In this document: positions 36,920-46,080 of the stretch, piece by piece
Numbering within the stretch: position 1 is the stretch's first letter
Layout of the letters: each line of letters starts with the position of its first letter
Assembly: GCA_023664685.1 (NCBI GenBank)
Contig: JAMPFC010000002.1
Coordinates: 1 to 64,000 of the forward strand
Length of the DNA stretch: 64,000 nt
Reading direction: 5' to 3'
Origin: Roseburia sp.
GTDB taxonomy: Bacteria > Bacillota > Clostridia > Lachnospirales > Lachnospiraceae
The notes under the pieces: model-generated
Databases searched by the model: none
Told to the model about the DNA's origin: nothing
What the model saw: only the letters and a program-made list of their open reading frames with translations
Program-made: the position numbers and the translations under genes

Positions 36920-37482
36920 ATGTATGCAAAAGAGCAGGAAACAAAAAAAATATTAAGGTAGGATGAATACCATTTTTTAAAGTGTCAGTTTGATTTTGAT
37001 GAGAAATTTACGCAAATCAACCTCTATTATGCAGATAAAAGTGATATGATTGAAGAAAAGGAAATTACGATTAGGGTAAGGAAGAAGTTTGAAAAAACTG
37101 CCTTGCAAGTGAAGGAACCAGTAGTGAAGAGTGGACATTGCGTATTCATAATGAGTATGAAAAAAATATTAAAAAGGTCCCATATTGTATTACAGCGAAA
37201 GAATTACTGGAATTATGTAATATTAAGTTGCCAGATGTGTATCTGTTTGACAGGCTAGTTACATTTCGGTTGATAAAGTGGTGGAATAATACTACACAAA
37301 TTTGTCTTGATGAGAATCAGTATTTAGGGGTGATTGATTACGAAGTTGAAATTGAGTATGAGAAAGAATTAGAACCTGATATAATTGATTAATTTGCAAA
37401 ATGGCATATTTTCTTTAATAAAGAAGCCGTTGGGAAATTTCACCGTTTTAAACAAGAATATTTAAAACAAAAGCAGAAATAG
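36920..37482 (+). pseudogene. decayed CYTH-domain protein gene
   Basis: Joining two frames gives a CYTH-type domain: an opening with E-x-K-like MYAKEQETKKILR, then NLYYADKSD, EKEITIRVRKKFEKTALQVK, and in the next frame LPDVYLFDRLVTFRL, CLDENQYLGVIDYEVEIEYE and a final HRFKQEYLKQ. The reading is broken by a TAG at 36959, a frameshift near 37135 and a TAA at about 37390. CYTH proteins act on triphosphates (for example thiamine triphosphate or as adenylate cyclase class IV). This copy cannot make an intact product. Confidence 0.75.
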
Positions 37483-37525
37483 TAGGGTGAAATTATTACT
37501 TTTTTTGAAAGAGGGGAATTGAAGG

Positions 37526-37933
37526 ATGAAACAAAAAGATCCGGAAACAAGTTTTATTACGAAGTACTTTGTGAAAACGCCAATATTTTTTTGCCTGCTT
37601 TTAGCAGTGGGAGTTATTATATTTGTCTTGTTGAGTGTGAATATCAAAGTGCCGATATATAAAACCTATGCAGGAACCGTGCAAAACCCAAAAGACATTA
37701 CGATAATTCAAACGAAGGAAATTTTGCCGGAGAGCGATGATGCGATATTGTTGTATAGTAACCGGGATTCCCATATAGAAAAAGTGAGTGACTATGATAT
37801 GGCGGACTACATGATTTCCATGAGAAATCAATGTGAGGTTTTTTCGGATCATGAGGCAATATCTGTTGATGTTGTGCAGGAGGAAGTATCCCTGTTTGAA
37901 TTAGTATTTAAAAATGGGGGGATTTCAGAATGA
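37526..37933 (+). CDS. small membrane protein of the exporter cluster, membrane-fusion-like N-terminus
   Basis: A 135-aa protein with one membrane helix (about residues 19-40) and an exterior part beginning VNIKVPIYKTYAGTVQN, which resembles the start of HlyD-type accessory proteins of peptide exporters. At 135 aa it is far too short to be a complete membrane-fusion protein and lacks the coiled-coil hairpin. Its stop overlaps the first ABC gene by 4 bp, so it is probably a component of that transporter. Family otherwise not recognised. Confidence 0.6.
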   Translation: MKQKDPETSFITKYFVKTPIFFCLLLAVGVIIFVLLSVNIKVPIYKTYAGTVQNPKDITIIQTKEILPESDDAILLYSNRDSHIEKVSDYDMADYMISMRNQCEVFSDHEAISVDVVQEEVSLFELVFKNGGISE

Positions 37934-39684
37934 AACAGAATAAGCTTACATATTTTCAATGTGTGCGTTTTTTGCTCCCCTTCTTAAAAAATATAAGTGT
38001 TCAGTGTATTATGTTTTATCTGGGCTGTTTGTTTGAAATTGTGCTTGGTATTATTTCGACATTATTGTTCGGAATTATGATTGATCAGATTGTATACTAT
38101 AAAAATATTGATATTTTTGCTGAAGTTGGTCTTGTGTTTTTTGTGTTAATTGCATTTGAATGTATCGTATGGTATTTTACATATGAAATATATTCCTACA
38201 TTTGGAATAAGCTGAATTATAATGTTCGTATCCGTCTCTTTTCGCACATGCAGGAAATAGAAGCAGAGGAAATGGCTAATCAGAATTATGGGGATTTGAT
38301 GGTAATGACTCGCTGGTATACGATGGATTGTGTACATTTTTTCGTGCGCGATATTGTACATAACGTAAATAATTACATCAGAATCATAGCATGCATGGTC
38401 GTATTGTTTTTAATTGATCCGATTTTGGGTCTTGCAATGATTTTTATGGTTCCGGTTTCTGTTTTTGTTTCAATGAAGTTTGGTAAAAAGGCACGAGGCG
38501 CAAGCGATAAGAATAAGGAGATTTACGGTGGCTATGTAAGTTGGTTGATGGAAATATTGGGAGCGCTGAAGGATATTTGTTTTCTGGGGGCAGAGGACCG
38601 GGTAAAGCGGTTGTTTTTAAAGCAGCAGGAGGGGCTGATCGATACCGATATTAAGGTCAGTGTTTCTAACGTCAAAGCAGAGCAATGGCTTGGTTTGGTC
38701 AATACATCTTTTCAATTGATATTATATGCTATTTTAGCCTTTTTATCCTTGAGGGGTTCTTTGATGATTGGTTCCGTGGTAGTTGCGCTTACATATTTTA
38801 TGTTGCTTTCCTGTGCGTTTAAGAATATAAGTCAAAGCTACATGAACGCTCAGGGAAGGATTTCTCTTATTCAGAGACATTACAATTTTTTGCAGCTTCC
38901 GTCAGCAGAACAATGGTCGGGAAAGAGAAAGTTGGAAAGTGGAAGCGGAAAAATTGACTTTCAGAACCTAACATTTGCATATCGGGATTCTAACCCAGTT
39001 ATTTGTAATCTGAATCTCTTGATCCATCCGGGAGAGCGCCTTGCTTTAGTTGGCGAATCGGGATGTGGGAAATCAACTCTTGCTTACGCACTGATCGGAT
39101 TTCACAAGGCGCAACAGGGGAAAATCCTTTTGGATGGTTTTCCGATAGAGGAGTATACATTAGAGTCTATTAGAAAAAACGTAGGGTTTGTGCAGCAGGA
39201 TGTACTTATTTTTGACGGAACTGTGAGAGAAAATATAGTTCTTGGAAATCCCAGTGCAACGGAGAATGAAATATCGGCAGCCTGCAGGGCGGCAGGCGTC
39301 AATGAATTTTTGGATGATTTGGAAGAGGGCTTAGATACCCTGCTGGGATATGATGGCAGAGAGTTATCCGGTGGACAAAAACAGAGGATTGCCATTGCCA
39401 GAATTTATTTGAAAAATCCTAAAATCATTATTTTTGACGAGGCGACCTCTGCTCTTGACAGTAATACGGAGGAGCTGATACACACTGCATGGAGTAATGT
39501 ATTAAAGGACCGGACTGTTATTATAATTGCCCACAGGCAAAGTTCAGTCATGCTATGTGAACGAGTGGCGATCCTTGCAGAAGGTAACATTATCGAGACA
39601 GGCACGCCACAGCAGATGATTGAGAAAAGCGAATATTTCCGGACACTATTTGCTGTTAAGGAGGGACCCGCAAATGATAAATAA
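37930..39684 (+). CDS. ABC exporter, fused permease and ATP-binding domains
   Basis: A 584-aa half-transporter: six-helix membrane domain (to about residue 320) then an ATPase domain with Walker A GESGCGKST, Q-loop region VGFVQQDVLIFDG, signature LSGGQKQR, Walker B IIIFDEATSALD and the switch histidine in IIAHRQS. There is no N-terminal C39 peptidase domain, so leader cleavage would need another protein. Together with the next gene it should form a heterodimeric exporter. Confidence 0.93.
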   Translation: MKQNKLTYFQCVRFLLPFLKNISVQCIMFYLGCLFEIVLGIISTLLFGIMIDQIVYYKNIDIFAEVGLVFFVLIAFECIVWYFTYEIYSYIWNKLNYNVRIRLFSHMQEIEAEEMANQNYGDLMVMTRWYTMDCVHFFVRDIVHNVNNYIRIIACMVVLFLIDPILGLAMIFMVPVSVFVSMKFGKKARGASDKNKEIYGGYVSWLMEILGALKDICFLGAEDRVKRLFLKQQEGLIDTDIKVSVSNVKAEQWLGLVNTSFQLILYAILAFLSLRGSLMIGSVVVALTYFMLLSCAFKNISQSYMNAQGRISLIQRHYNFLQLPSAEQWSGKRKLESGSGKIDFQNLTFAYRDSNPVICNLNLLIHPGERLALVGESGCGKSTLAYALIGFHKAQQGKILLDGFPIEEYTLESIRKNVGFVQQDVLIFDGTVRENIVLGNPSATENEISAACRAAGVNEFLDDLEEGLDTLLGYDGRELSGGQKQRIAIARIYLKNPKIIIFDEATSALDSNTEELIHTAWSNVLKDRTVIIIAHRQSSVMLCERVAILAEGNIIETGTPQQMIEKSEYFRTLFAVKEGPANDK

Positions 39685-41323
39685 GATAACGTATCGTTTT
39701 GGTGTGATGAACCGACTGAGGAATTTTGCTGATGGAGTGAAACGTTTTTGGGTATTATATTTTTGCGGAAACATAATTGAAGTACTCCTCGGCCTTATTT
39801 TGCCGCTTTTTTACAGCATGTTTATCGAAAAGGTTATATTGGGAAAGAAAATGAATATTCTTCTGCTCGTAGTAAGCGGATATCTTTCTGTTCAAATACT
39901 GTCATTTGCAACGGCCTATTTAAAGAATTACTGCCGTTACCGTATGACAAACCGGGTTACTGTAAAAATGAAAGAAAAAATCATTGTCAATTATCTGGAT
40001 CACGCATTTATTGACCGTAGAGTCAGCCCTACCGATGCAAAGATGATCATTGATGATGATATGGTTAAACTGACGGCATTTGCGGATGCACAGAGTTCGG
40101 ATTATGTGATTAATCTTGGAAAAATATTTATTATTTCCGTGGTTTTGCTATGGGTCGAGTGGCGTTTGGCAATCGTTTGTATTGTTGTTGTTCCCATGAC
40201 ATTTCTTTTGACGGAAATGTATGGACGAAAATCCCAAAAGGTACAGAATGTCTCCCGTAAAAATGACGCAAAATGGGGAGACTGGTTATATTCTGTTATT
40301 AGCGGATGGCGGGAAGTACGCGCCATGAATCTGCAGGAGAAGGGAAAAGAAGTTTTCCGGAATTATTCGAGGAAGGATGCGGTTTATTTTACAAAGGTCA
40401 CAAATTATTGGGTGATTCGGAACCGTATCCTGCCCCGGATTAAGGATGAATTTTTAATGCAGTTTCTGGTATATTTTATTGGTGGAGTTTTGATTTATTA
40501 TAATCAGCTTACAATTGGTGCACTATTGGTTTTTGCACAATATTATGCGATATTGACGACCTCGGTACAGGAGGTCACGCGTGCAGATGCAGATTTGCAA
40601 TCCAATATTGATTTCTATAACAGGGTATTAGATGCTGCCGACGAGTCGGTTTCAGATAACAGCGAAAAAGTCAAGAGTTTTGATGGCATTGACATTGAGG
40701 TGAAAAATATCAGTTTCCAATATCCTAAAAGTGATAATTTTGTTTTTAAAGATTTTTCTTTGACAATTCCCAAGGGCCAGCGGGTTGGAATCATAGGTGA
40801 GAGCGGCAAAGGAAAAACTACATTATTAAATCTGATGGCAGGAGCATTATCACCGAATAAAGGAAATGTCTTTTTTGGTGGAGTAAACTTAAAAGATGCG
40901 GATTTGCGGGAACTGCATAAAAAGATTGGATTCATTTTACAGGACAATGTGCTTTTTAATGCAAGTATATGTGAAAATCTTAAGTACGGGAAGGAAGATG
41001 TTACTGAGGAAGATATGCGTATTGCCTGTGAGAAAGCATATATATACGATTTCATCAAATCACTTCCGGATGGTTTTGATACGGTGATTGGAGAAGCCGG
41101 GATAAGACTGTCAGGAGGACAAAAGCAGCGGCTTGTTTTGGCAAGGTTATTTTTGAAGGATGTAGATGTGTTTATTTTTGATGAAGCTACGAGTGCTTTA
41201 GATCAGCATGCAGAATCTGTTATACATAATGCAATCCGGGAAGTTGGAGAGAGTAAAACGATTATTATCGTATCGCATAGAAAATCCTCGCTGGATTTAT
41301 GTGATCGAATAGTGTCTCTTTAA
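39674..41323 (+). CDS. ABC exporter, second half-transporter, short C-terminus
   Basis: A 549-aa half-transporter. The ATG at 39674 has AAGGAGGG 8 bp upstream and overlaps the previous stop. After the membrane domain come Walker A GESGKGKTT, signature LSGGQKQR, Walker B VFIFDEATSALD and the switch histidine in VSHRKSS. The protein stops at CDRIVSL, roughly 25 residues earlier than its partner, just after the H-loop. The catalytic motifs are still complete. Pairs with the upstream half-transporter. Confidence 0.92.
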   Translation: MINKITYRFGVMNRLRNFADGVKRFWVLYFCGNIIEVLLGLILPLFYSMFIEKVILGKKMNILLLVVSGYLSVQILSFATAYLKNYCRYRMTNRVTVKMKEKIIVNYLDHAFIDRRVSPTDAKMIIDDDMVKLTAFADAQSSDYVINLGKIFIISVVLLWVEWRLAIVCIVVVPMTFLLTEMYGRKSQKVQNVSRKNDAKWGDWLYSVISGWREVRAMNLQEKGKEVFRNYSRKDAVYFTKVTNYWVIRNRILPRIKDEFLMQFLVYFIGGVLIYYNQLTIGALLVFAQYYAILTTSVQEVTRADADLQSNIDFYNRVLDAADESVSDNSEKVKSFDGIDIEVKNISFQYPKSDNFVFKDFSLTIPKGQRVGIIGESGKGKTTLLNLMAGALSPNKGNVFFGGVNLKDADLRELHKKIGFILQDNVLFNASICENLKYGKEDVTEEDMRIACEKAYIYDFIKSLPDGFDTVIGEAGIRLSGGQKQRLVLARLFLKDVDVFIFDEATSALDQHAESVIHNAIREVGESKTIIIVSHRKSSLDLCDRIVSL

Positions 41324-41369
41324 CCAGTGCTGTTTCGTAAAGTCACTGCAAAAACAACAAGAAAATAAG

Positions 41370-41474
41370 ATGCAGAAAAGGATGTTAATAAGCAACATAA
41401 AAAATACGCAGACGAAAGATTGGTTTGTATCTGTTTTTAGTAGAGTATCCAAAGGAGAAATAAATTTCTATTAA
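41370..41474 (+). CDS. possible short open reading frame, 34 codons
   Basis: ATG at 41370 to TAA at 41474; the product ends DWFVSVFSRVSKGEINFY. It lies between the exporter pair and the large unknown protein, where a precursor peptide could be placed, but it has only a weak AAGAAAA-type site and no recognised leader. Reported as a possibility only; the rest of 41324-41641 shows nothing else. Confidence 0.2.
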   Translation: MQKRMLISNIKNTQTKDWFVSVFSRVSKGEINFY

Positions 41475-41641
41475 GCAATAGGATTGAGAATGAGGTTTAA
41501 TAGTTTTTGGTACCATTTGATATAAGAATTAAAAGTGTACTTGAAATTGTTGGTGAAAGCTTATAACAAGAAGTTGAACTATGAAATGCAGAAAAATAGA
41601 GGTTTTTTTTCGAAAAGACACAAGCAGATATGGAGGTTATT

Positions 41642-43150
41642 ATGCGAAAAGTATTAAGTATCAATAGCAATCCAGGGTTTAGAACTTACACATATCATGC
41701 ATATTATCATGCAATTGTATCTGCCCCATCAAAGCTTGGGAAGAAAGTTGCCCAGATACAGGTAGAGGGTTTTAACAATTATGAATGGAGTGAATTGAAT
41801 AAAAAACTAAACTGGGATTGTGAAAGGAACAAATTAACCTTTTATTCAGAAAATAAATATAATAGAAATTTAAATGCCTGTTTTTGGAGAAATCTTCAAG
41901 AAGATGATGGGATTAGGCTAAAAATTGATTATCAACAATATACAAATTCATGGGGAGCAATAAATATATTCATAACGAATAAATCCCAGACCAATATGCT
42001 TGACGATGATGATTATTGGATCAGGCTTGGAAATTTTTGTAAAGACGGAGCGTATGCGAGGATAAATAACATTACTCAAAATATGAAAGTAAATAAAGAT
42101 GTTGAATCTCAAGAGTTGAAAATTATATGTAGGAATAAAACAGTAAATATGTATGTAAATAATGGTATAGTACTTTCTGCGCAAATACCAGAGGAGAAAA
42201 GGATTTCCAATTTATGTATTGGATTTGAGATAAAGTTAAACAACAATGTATATTATGATTGGCTGTTTTCAAATTACATACAGATATACAGCAATATAGA
42301 GAGTAGTGATGATCATATTGACTATTTCGGAAAGATGAAAAAAAATTGGGCATATTATACTACAGATTATTTTTTGGACTATAAACAATATACATATGAT
42401 GTGATCGAAAAAATGGGTATAGCAATTGAAAGGTTTATTAAATGTAATATTGATCAAGGAAACTACATTGAAGTTTGGATTAATCAGATTTTTTTAAAAG
42501 AGCGTTGGGAATATAGTAGGAAAGTAAATCATTTTCACCAAAATCTTATATATGGATATGATGATGAGAAAGGTGTTTTTTTGCTTGTTGGATATTTAAA
42601 GCGAATTCCCTGTGTAACAGAAATAAGTTATGATGACTTTTGTTGTAATCAAAATTTGTATGGGGGAAATAGACAATTAATTGTGATTACATATAATCCG
42701 GATGGCGTAATATTCGAATTCTCAGTGGACTATTGCAGACAAATGCTTTCGCAATATATTGATAGTACTAATAGCTCTTTGATGTATGGGAGTCTTATGA
42801 AGCCGCAGGTAGATTCATTTGGCTTGGATATATATAAACAATTGTGCACAAAGAAGGGATTAGAAGTTTTATTTGATGACATAAGAATAATACATTTTCT
42901 TGTAGAGCATAAATCCTATATGAAAGCTAGAGTTATGTATTTGATTCATTGCAAGTATTTGGAAAATGATTTGGATAGATGGATTGATAAGATGAATGAA
43001 ATTGTACAATTGGCAAATAATTTAGAAACGGTTGTTCTAATGGGGCGAGTAAAGAAAAGCGAAAAGTTTATAACTCATGCAAGGGATATTTTGAATGAGA
43101 TTAGTCAATGTGAACAAGAATATTATGGTATGCTGTTAAATGAATTATAA
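41642..43150 (+). CDS. large two-part protein of peptide/natural-product clusters, function unknown
   Basis: A 502-aa cytoplasmic protein. The ATG at 41642 has GGAGG 6 bp upstream. Residues about 40-215 are beta-rich and look like a concanavalin-type jelly roll (WGAINIFITNK, YWIRLGNFCKDGAYARIN, CIGFEIKLNNNVYYDW). From about 220 on, motifs SNYIQIYSN, GNYIEVWINQIFLKERWEYS and HFHQNLIYGYDDEKGVF recall an uncharacterised family found in Bacillota peptide clusters (a conserved His and an IYGYDD motif). It may handle the product of the acyl-ligase/ACP set, but that is inference. No catalytic residues can be named with confidence. Confidence 0.6.
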   Translation: MRKVLSINSNPGFRTYTYHAYYHAIVSAPSKLGKKVAQIQVEGFNNYEWSELNKKLNWDCERNKLTFYSENKYNRNLNACFWRNLQEDDGIRLKIDYQQYTNSWGAINIFITNKSQTNMLDDDDYWIRLGNFCKDGAYARINNITQNMKVNKDVESQELKIICRNKTVNMYVNNGIVLSAQIPEEKRISNLCIGFEIKLNNNVYYDWLFSNYIQIYSNIESSDDHIDYFGKMKKNWAYYTTDYFLDYKQYTYDVIEKMGIAIERFIKCNIDQGNYIEVWINQIFLKERWEYSRKVNHFHQNLIYGYDDEKGVFLLVGYLKRIPCVTEISYDDFCCNQNLYGGNRQLIVITYNPDGVIFEFSVDYCRQMLSQYIDSTNSSLMYGSLMKPQVDSFGLDIYKQLCTKKGLEVLFDDIRIIHFLVEHKSYMKARVMYLIHCKYLENDLDRWIDKMNEIVQLANNLETVVLMGRVKKSEKFITHARDILNEISQCEQEYYGMLLNEL

Positions 43151-43194
43151 ATATTTTGGTTTAATGGGGGTGTTGGTACATCTTTGAGCTTTTT

Positions 43195-43342
43195 GTTGCC
43201 CTCTCAAATTGAAGATGAAGGGCGACTAACAGTCAGCCATGCACTGTTTGGAAAAGTGCAGGCTGTACTGTGTTTAATGTTACTAACTATAAATTAATGG
43301 AATTAAGATTCCTATGCCAAAAAGGTGTAGGAGTCTTTTTTT
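43195..43342 (+). ncRNA. candidate structured RNA: three consecutive hairpins ending in a terminator
   Basis: Hairpin 1 (43195-43226): GTTGCCCT/AGGGCGAC. Hairpin 2 (43230-43270): CAGTCAGCCATGCACT with AGTGCAGGCTGTACTG, a long stem with two bulges. Hairpin 3 (43306-43336): a fully paired 13 bp stem (counting G-T pairs) AGATTCCTATGCC/GGTGTAGGAGTCT followed by seven T residues. No protein is encoded. It could be a small RNA or an attenuator, or the end of a mobile element. Confidence 0.45.
43306..43342 (+). terminator. strong intrinsic terminator
   Basis: 13 bp stem with only G-T irregularities, 5-base loop, then TTTTTTT. It separates module A from module B. Confidence 0.85.
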
Positions 43343-43557
43343 GCTAGGCTTTAGCCTGTTTCACATTGTGGAGTTCCTCTTTGGGAAACTTCGTTTGTAG
43401 TTGACAGACTAAAGTCCATAGTAAAGACATCCCTGAAAAGAAGGGGGTGCAATTGTGGTAATTATTTCATGCTAATGCTGATTGTTTTATGTACAAACTA
43501 TTGTTACACTGCAATAAAGTAGATTTAGATATAAGACTTATTGGAGATGTGAATTAT

Positions 43558-44208
43558 ATGACATACGTGAAATACGATTTGAGTAATGAAAAGGTCTGCT
43601 ACCTTATTCAGACTGATGAGATGTTAGGCGAGTTAATTAGATATATTAAGACTTGCGAATTAGCCATAGAGGAAGATGGTTATAAATGCCTTGTGAAATA
43701 TATTGTGGGACAACAGATAAGTGATAAAGCACGAGAAACTATTTGGCAACGATTTTACGTTACGTTTGGTAATGTAACTCCTGAAATCCTGTTGGCGGCT
43801 AATATTAGCGAATTTCGAAAAATTGGTTTGTCTAGAAACAAAGTTGATTATATTAAAAATTTAGCAGCATGCATTGTTGAGAAAAAAATAAATTTTGAAC
43901 AGTTGTCAATGCTTTCGAACAAGAAAATCATTACAGAATTGACTAGTTTAAGGGGAATTGGAGAGTGGACGGCTGAAATGTACTTAATTTTTTCGTTAGG
44001 GCGAAATGATGTGTTTGCAAAAGGGGATGCAACAATTAGGAGAGCCATTCAATGGATGTATAATTTAAAAGAATTACCTTCTTTAAAAGTGTTAACTGGG
44101 TATTTTAATAATTGGATTAAGTACGCAACAATAGCTTCTTTATTCTTGTGGAAGGCTACTACATTAGGGCTGATAAAGGAACCGTTTAGTAAAATAATTC
44201 AAAAATAA
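43558..44208 (+). CDS. HhH-GPD DNA glycosylase, AlkA/3-methyladenine type
   Basis: A 216-residue base-excision enzyme. Family motifs: LVKYIVGQQISDKARETIW, then the helix-hairpin-helix and catalytic region LTSLRGIGEWTAEMYLIFSL followed by GDATIRRAIQW, where the Asp is the catalytic residue. Closest in layout to AlkA-type 3-methyladenine glycosylases without the N-terminal TBP-like domain. The ATG at 43558 has GGAGA upstream; a 23-residue longer version from 43489 is possible. First gene of module B. Confidence 0.85.
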   Translation: MTYVKYDLSNEKVCYLIQTDEMLGELIRYIKTCELAIEEDGYKCLVKYIVGQQISDKARETIWQRFYVTFGNVTPEILLAANISEFRKIGLSRNKVDYIKNLAACIVEKKINFEQLSMLSNKKIITELTSLRGIGEWTAEMYLIFSLGRNDVFAKGDATIRRAIQWMYNLKELPSLKVLTGYFNNWIKYATIASLFLWKATTLGLIKEPFSKIIQK

Positions 44209-44386
44209 GCTAGATAAGCACCTGTTATTTGTAAAATGAATAAAGAGACTATGCTTAGAGTATGAATGAGGCTTATCAAGAGGGAGAATGTGGTACTAGT
44301 CCATGATATCTCAAATAGTATGGTTCAAATTATTGAACAAATAGTGAAAGATTATAATTATATGATAAGAGGAGTTGACTCATATT

Positions 44387-45634
44387 ATGAATGTCAATAG
44401 TATTTATTGGATGCATTTTTCAATCAATATTGCAAAAGAGGCACATCAACCTATTTTACAGGTGGGGGCTGTTTTGGTATCAGCAGAAAATAAAATGATT
44501 TGCTCAGCTTTTGCTGGAGAAGAATGCAGTGATTCATGGAGTTCTGTTCTTTTAAGTAAGGTAAGAAAACACGAAATATCTAATGCACAGAGTATTTTTG
44601 TAACAATAAATACATTGTCAGGGGATAAATTGTTTGATTTGAACAAAGTACTAAAGGAAATTGATACCAATGAGGTATACATTGGCCTTCCAGATCCTAA
44701 ACTAATCTGCTATTTAAGTGAGGATCCTATTATTGCATGCAAGAATGTATATCGTTATCCAGATAATTTGCAATATGAAATATTGACACAAAATGCTGGT
44801 TTTTTTGCGGATAGTAAGCAGAGTATTAAAAATAGGTCATATTACTCAAAGAAAAGGATTAGTGATTTGCTTATTGAGGAGTTAGAGCTCCGTGGATTCA
44901 TGGTTTCCAAGTCTGAATTAAATGCAGATAAGCGCAAGTGCTCATTGGCAAAGCTAGTTTGTGACAGATATGGGGTTAAGTACGCAGATGCACTTGATAT
45001 CGTGTATAATGCATTGTCGGAAGCTTTTAATTGTAAGTATAGTTCATATGATTATGCTAATGATGTTCGTTCGCTTGATGCAAATTGGAAAGAAAAATTT
45101 ATGACTTTTTATAAGAAGGTATCAAATAAAGATATATTAGACCTTGAAATTTTGGACGTTGGTGTTGGAAGCGGGAATGAGGCAATAGCTTTGTTCTCAA
45201 ATTGTACTCATGTTACTTTTGTTGATATTGCGCAGACTGGATTAAAAAAAATCAAAGAGCACTTGCCATTATCTAATATTCTTGTTTCTAGTGCTTGTGA
45301 TTTGTCAGTTGTACCTGATGATAGCTATGATTTATATGTTTCTTTAAGGACATATAATTCTTCTTTTTTTGATATAAAAACGGCAATAGCAGAAGCGCAT
45401 AGGATATTAAGGACTAAAGCAGCAATTATTATTTCGGTGGCTAATGGTTTTTTATGTACCAAAGAGAATTGTATTGTTTCTGGTTTGCTTATCCCGGGAA
45501 CTGACTTTGTTGACGTCTATCGTGGGATGGATACAATAAAAAAGATACAAAGTGTATTTATTGAAGAAGGATTTGGAAATGTTCAAATTTTTCCCACTAA
45601 TACTGAAATTTATTTATCAGCAATAGTTAATTAA
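44387..45634 (+). CDS. fusion of degenerate deaminase-like domain and SAM-dependent methyltransferase
   Basis: A 415-aa two-domain protein. Residues 1-100 look like a RibD/dCMP-deaminase fold (QPILQVGAVLVSAENKMICS, then EVYIGLPDPKL). However, the zinc motifs HAE and PCxxC are absent (AFAGEECSDSWSS at the HAE place), so the deaminase is probably inactive or binding only. After a linker, residues about 255-400 form a class I methyltransferase: LEILDVGVGSGNEAIALFSN with VTFVDIAQTGLKK. A TTG at 44375 is an alternative start. It may bind a modified nucleobase or nucleotide and methylate it; that is inference. Confidence 0.75.
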   Translation: MNVNSIYWMHFSINIAKEAHQPILQVGAVLVSAENKMICSAFAGEECSDSWSSVLLSKVRKHEISNAQSIFVTINTLSGDKLFDLNKVLKEIDTNEVYIGLPDPKLICYLSEDPIIACKNVYRYPDNLQYEILTQNAGFFADSKQSIKNRSYYSKKRISDLLIEELELRGFMVSKSELNADKRKCSLAKLVCDRYGVKYADALDIVYNALSEAFNCKYSSYDYANDVRSLDANWKEKFMTFYKKVSNKDILDLEILDVGVGSGNEAIALFSNCTHVTFVDIAQTGLKKIKEHLPLSNILVSSACDLSVVPDDSYDLYVSLRTYNSSFFDIKTAIAEAHRILRTKAAIIISVANGFLCTKENCIVSGLLIPGTDFVDVYRGMDTIKKIQSVFIEEGFGNVQIFPTNTEIYLSAIVN

Positions 45635-45717
45635 GATTAGATGATTGGGAAACTCATTTTACAAGTGTGCGATTTTGAAAGTAACAGGTAGGTTGACATG
45701 CAATGGAAATATACTGG

Positions 45718-46080
45718 AAACTAGGAGCACTTAATAAACTTCATGAGATTTGTGAAGCTAGTAAGTCCTATGTAGGTTAATAAAGGCTTAAGGTTTCGTA
45801 TGTATTGATGCTGATGTATTTTATCAGCTAAAACAACAGAAATTAATTGGGTTATTCCGCCAGGGATTAAATTAGCATAAAGAGTTTTCTCATCTTGCAT
45901 TTTTTTATAAGGCACAAACTGCCTTTAAAATGATGAATGAAATGTTCTGCCTTAGTTTTTGTTTTGGGTAAATATAAGTAATACGACCCATTTGAGATTT
46001 TGCAGAGATTCTAACAAGTGCACTTTCAGTAGGGCGGTAAGTTACAAAAGCATAATCCCAAATCATTTTGGGACATATAA
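45718..46080 (-). pseudogene. possible decayed minus-strand gene between module B genes
   Basis: The 633 bp between 45634 and 46268 hold no intact gene on either strand. On the minus strand, two frames joined near 45910 give a continuous protein-like stretch (IWDYAFVTYRPTESALVRIS, then NLIPGGITQLISVVLADKIH) with no ribosome-binding site at the outer start. This could be a broken gene; I cannot assign a family. The remaining sequence shows nothing recognisable. Confidence 0.25.

Noticed and set aside
37526..37933. Complete membrane-fusion (HlyD) protein
   Set aside because: Only the N-terminal resemblance is present; at 135 aa it lacks the hairpin and barrel domains.
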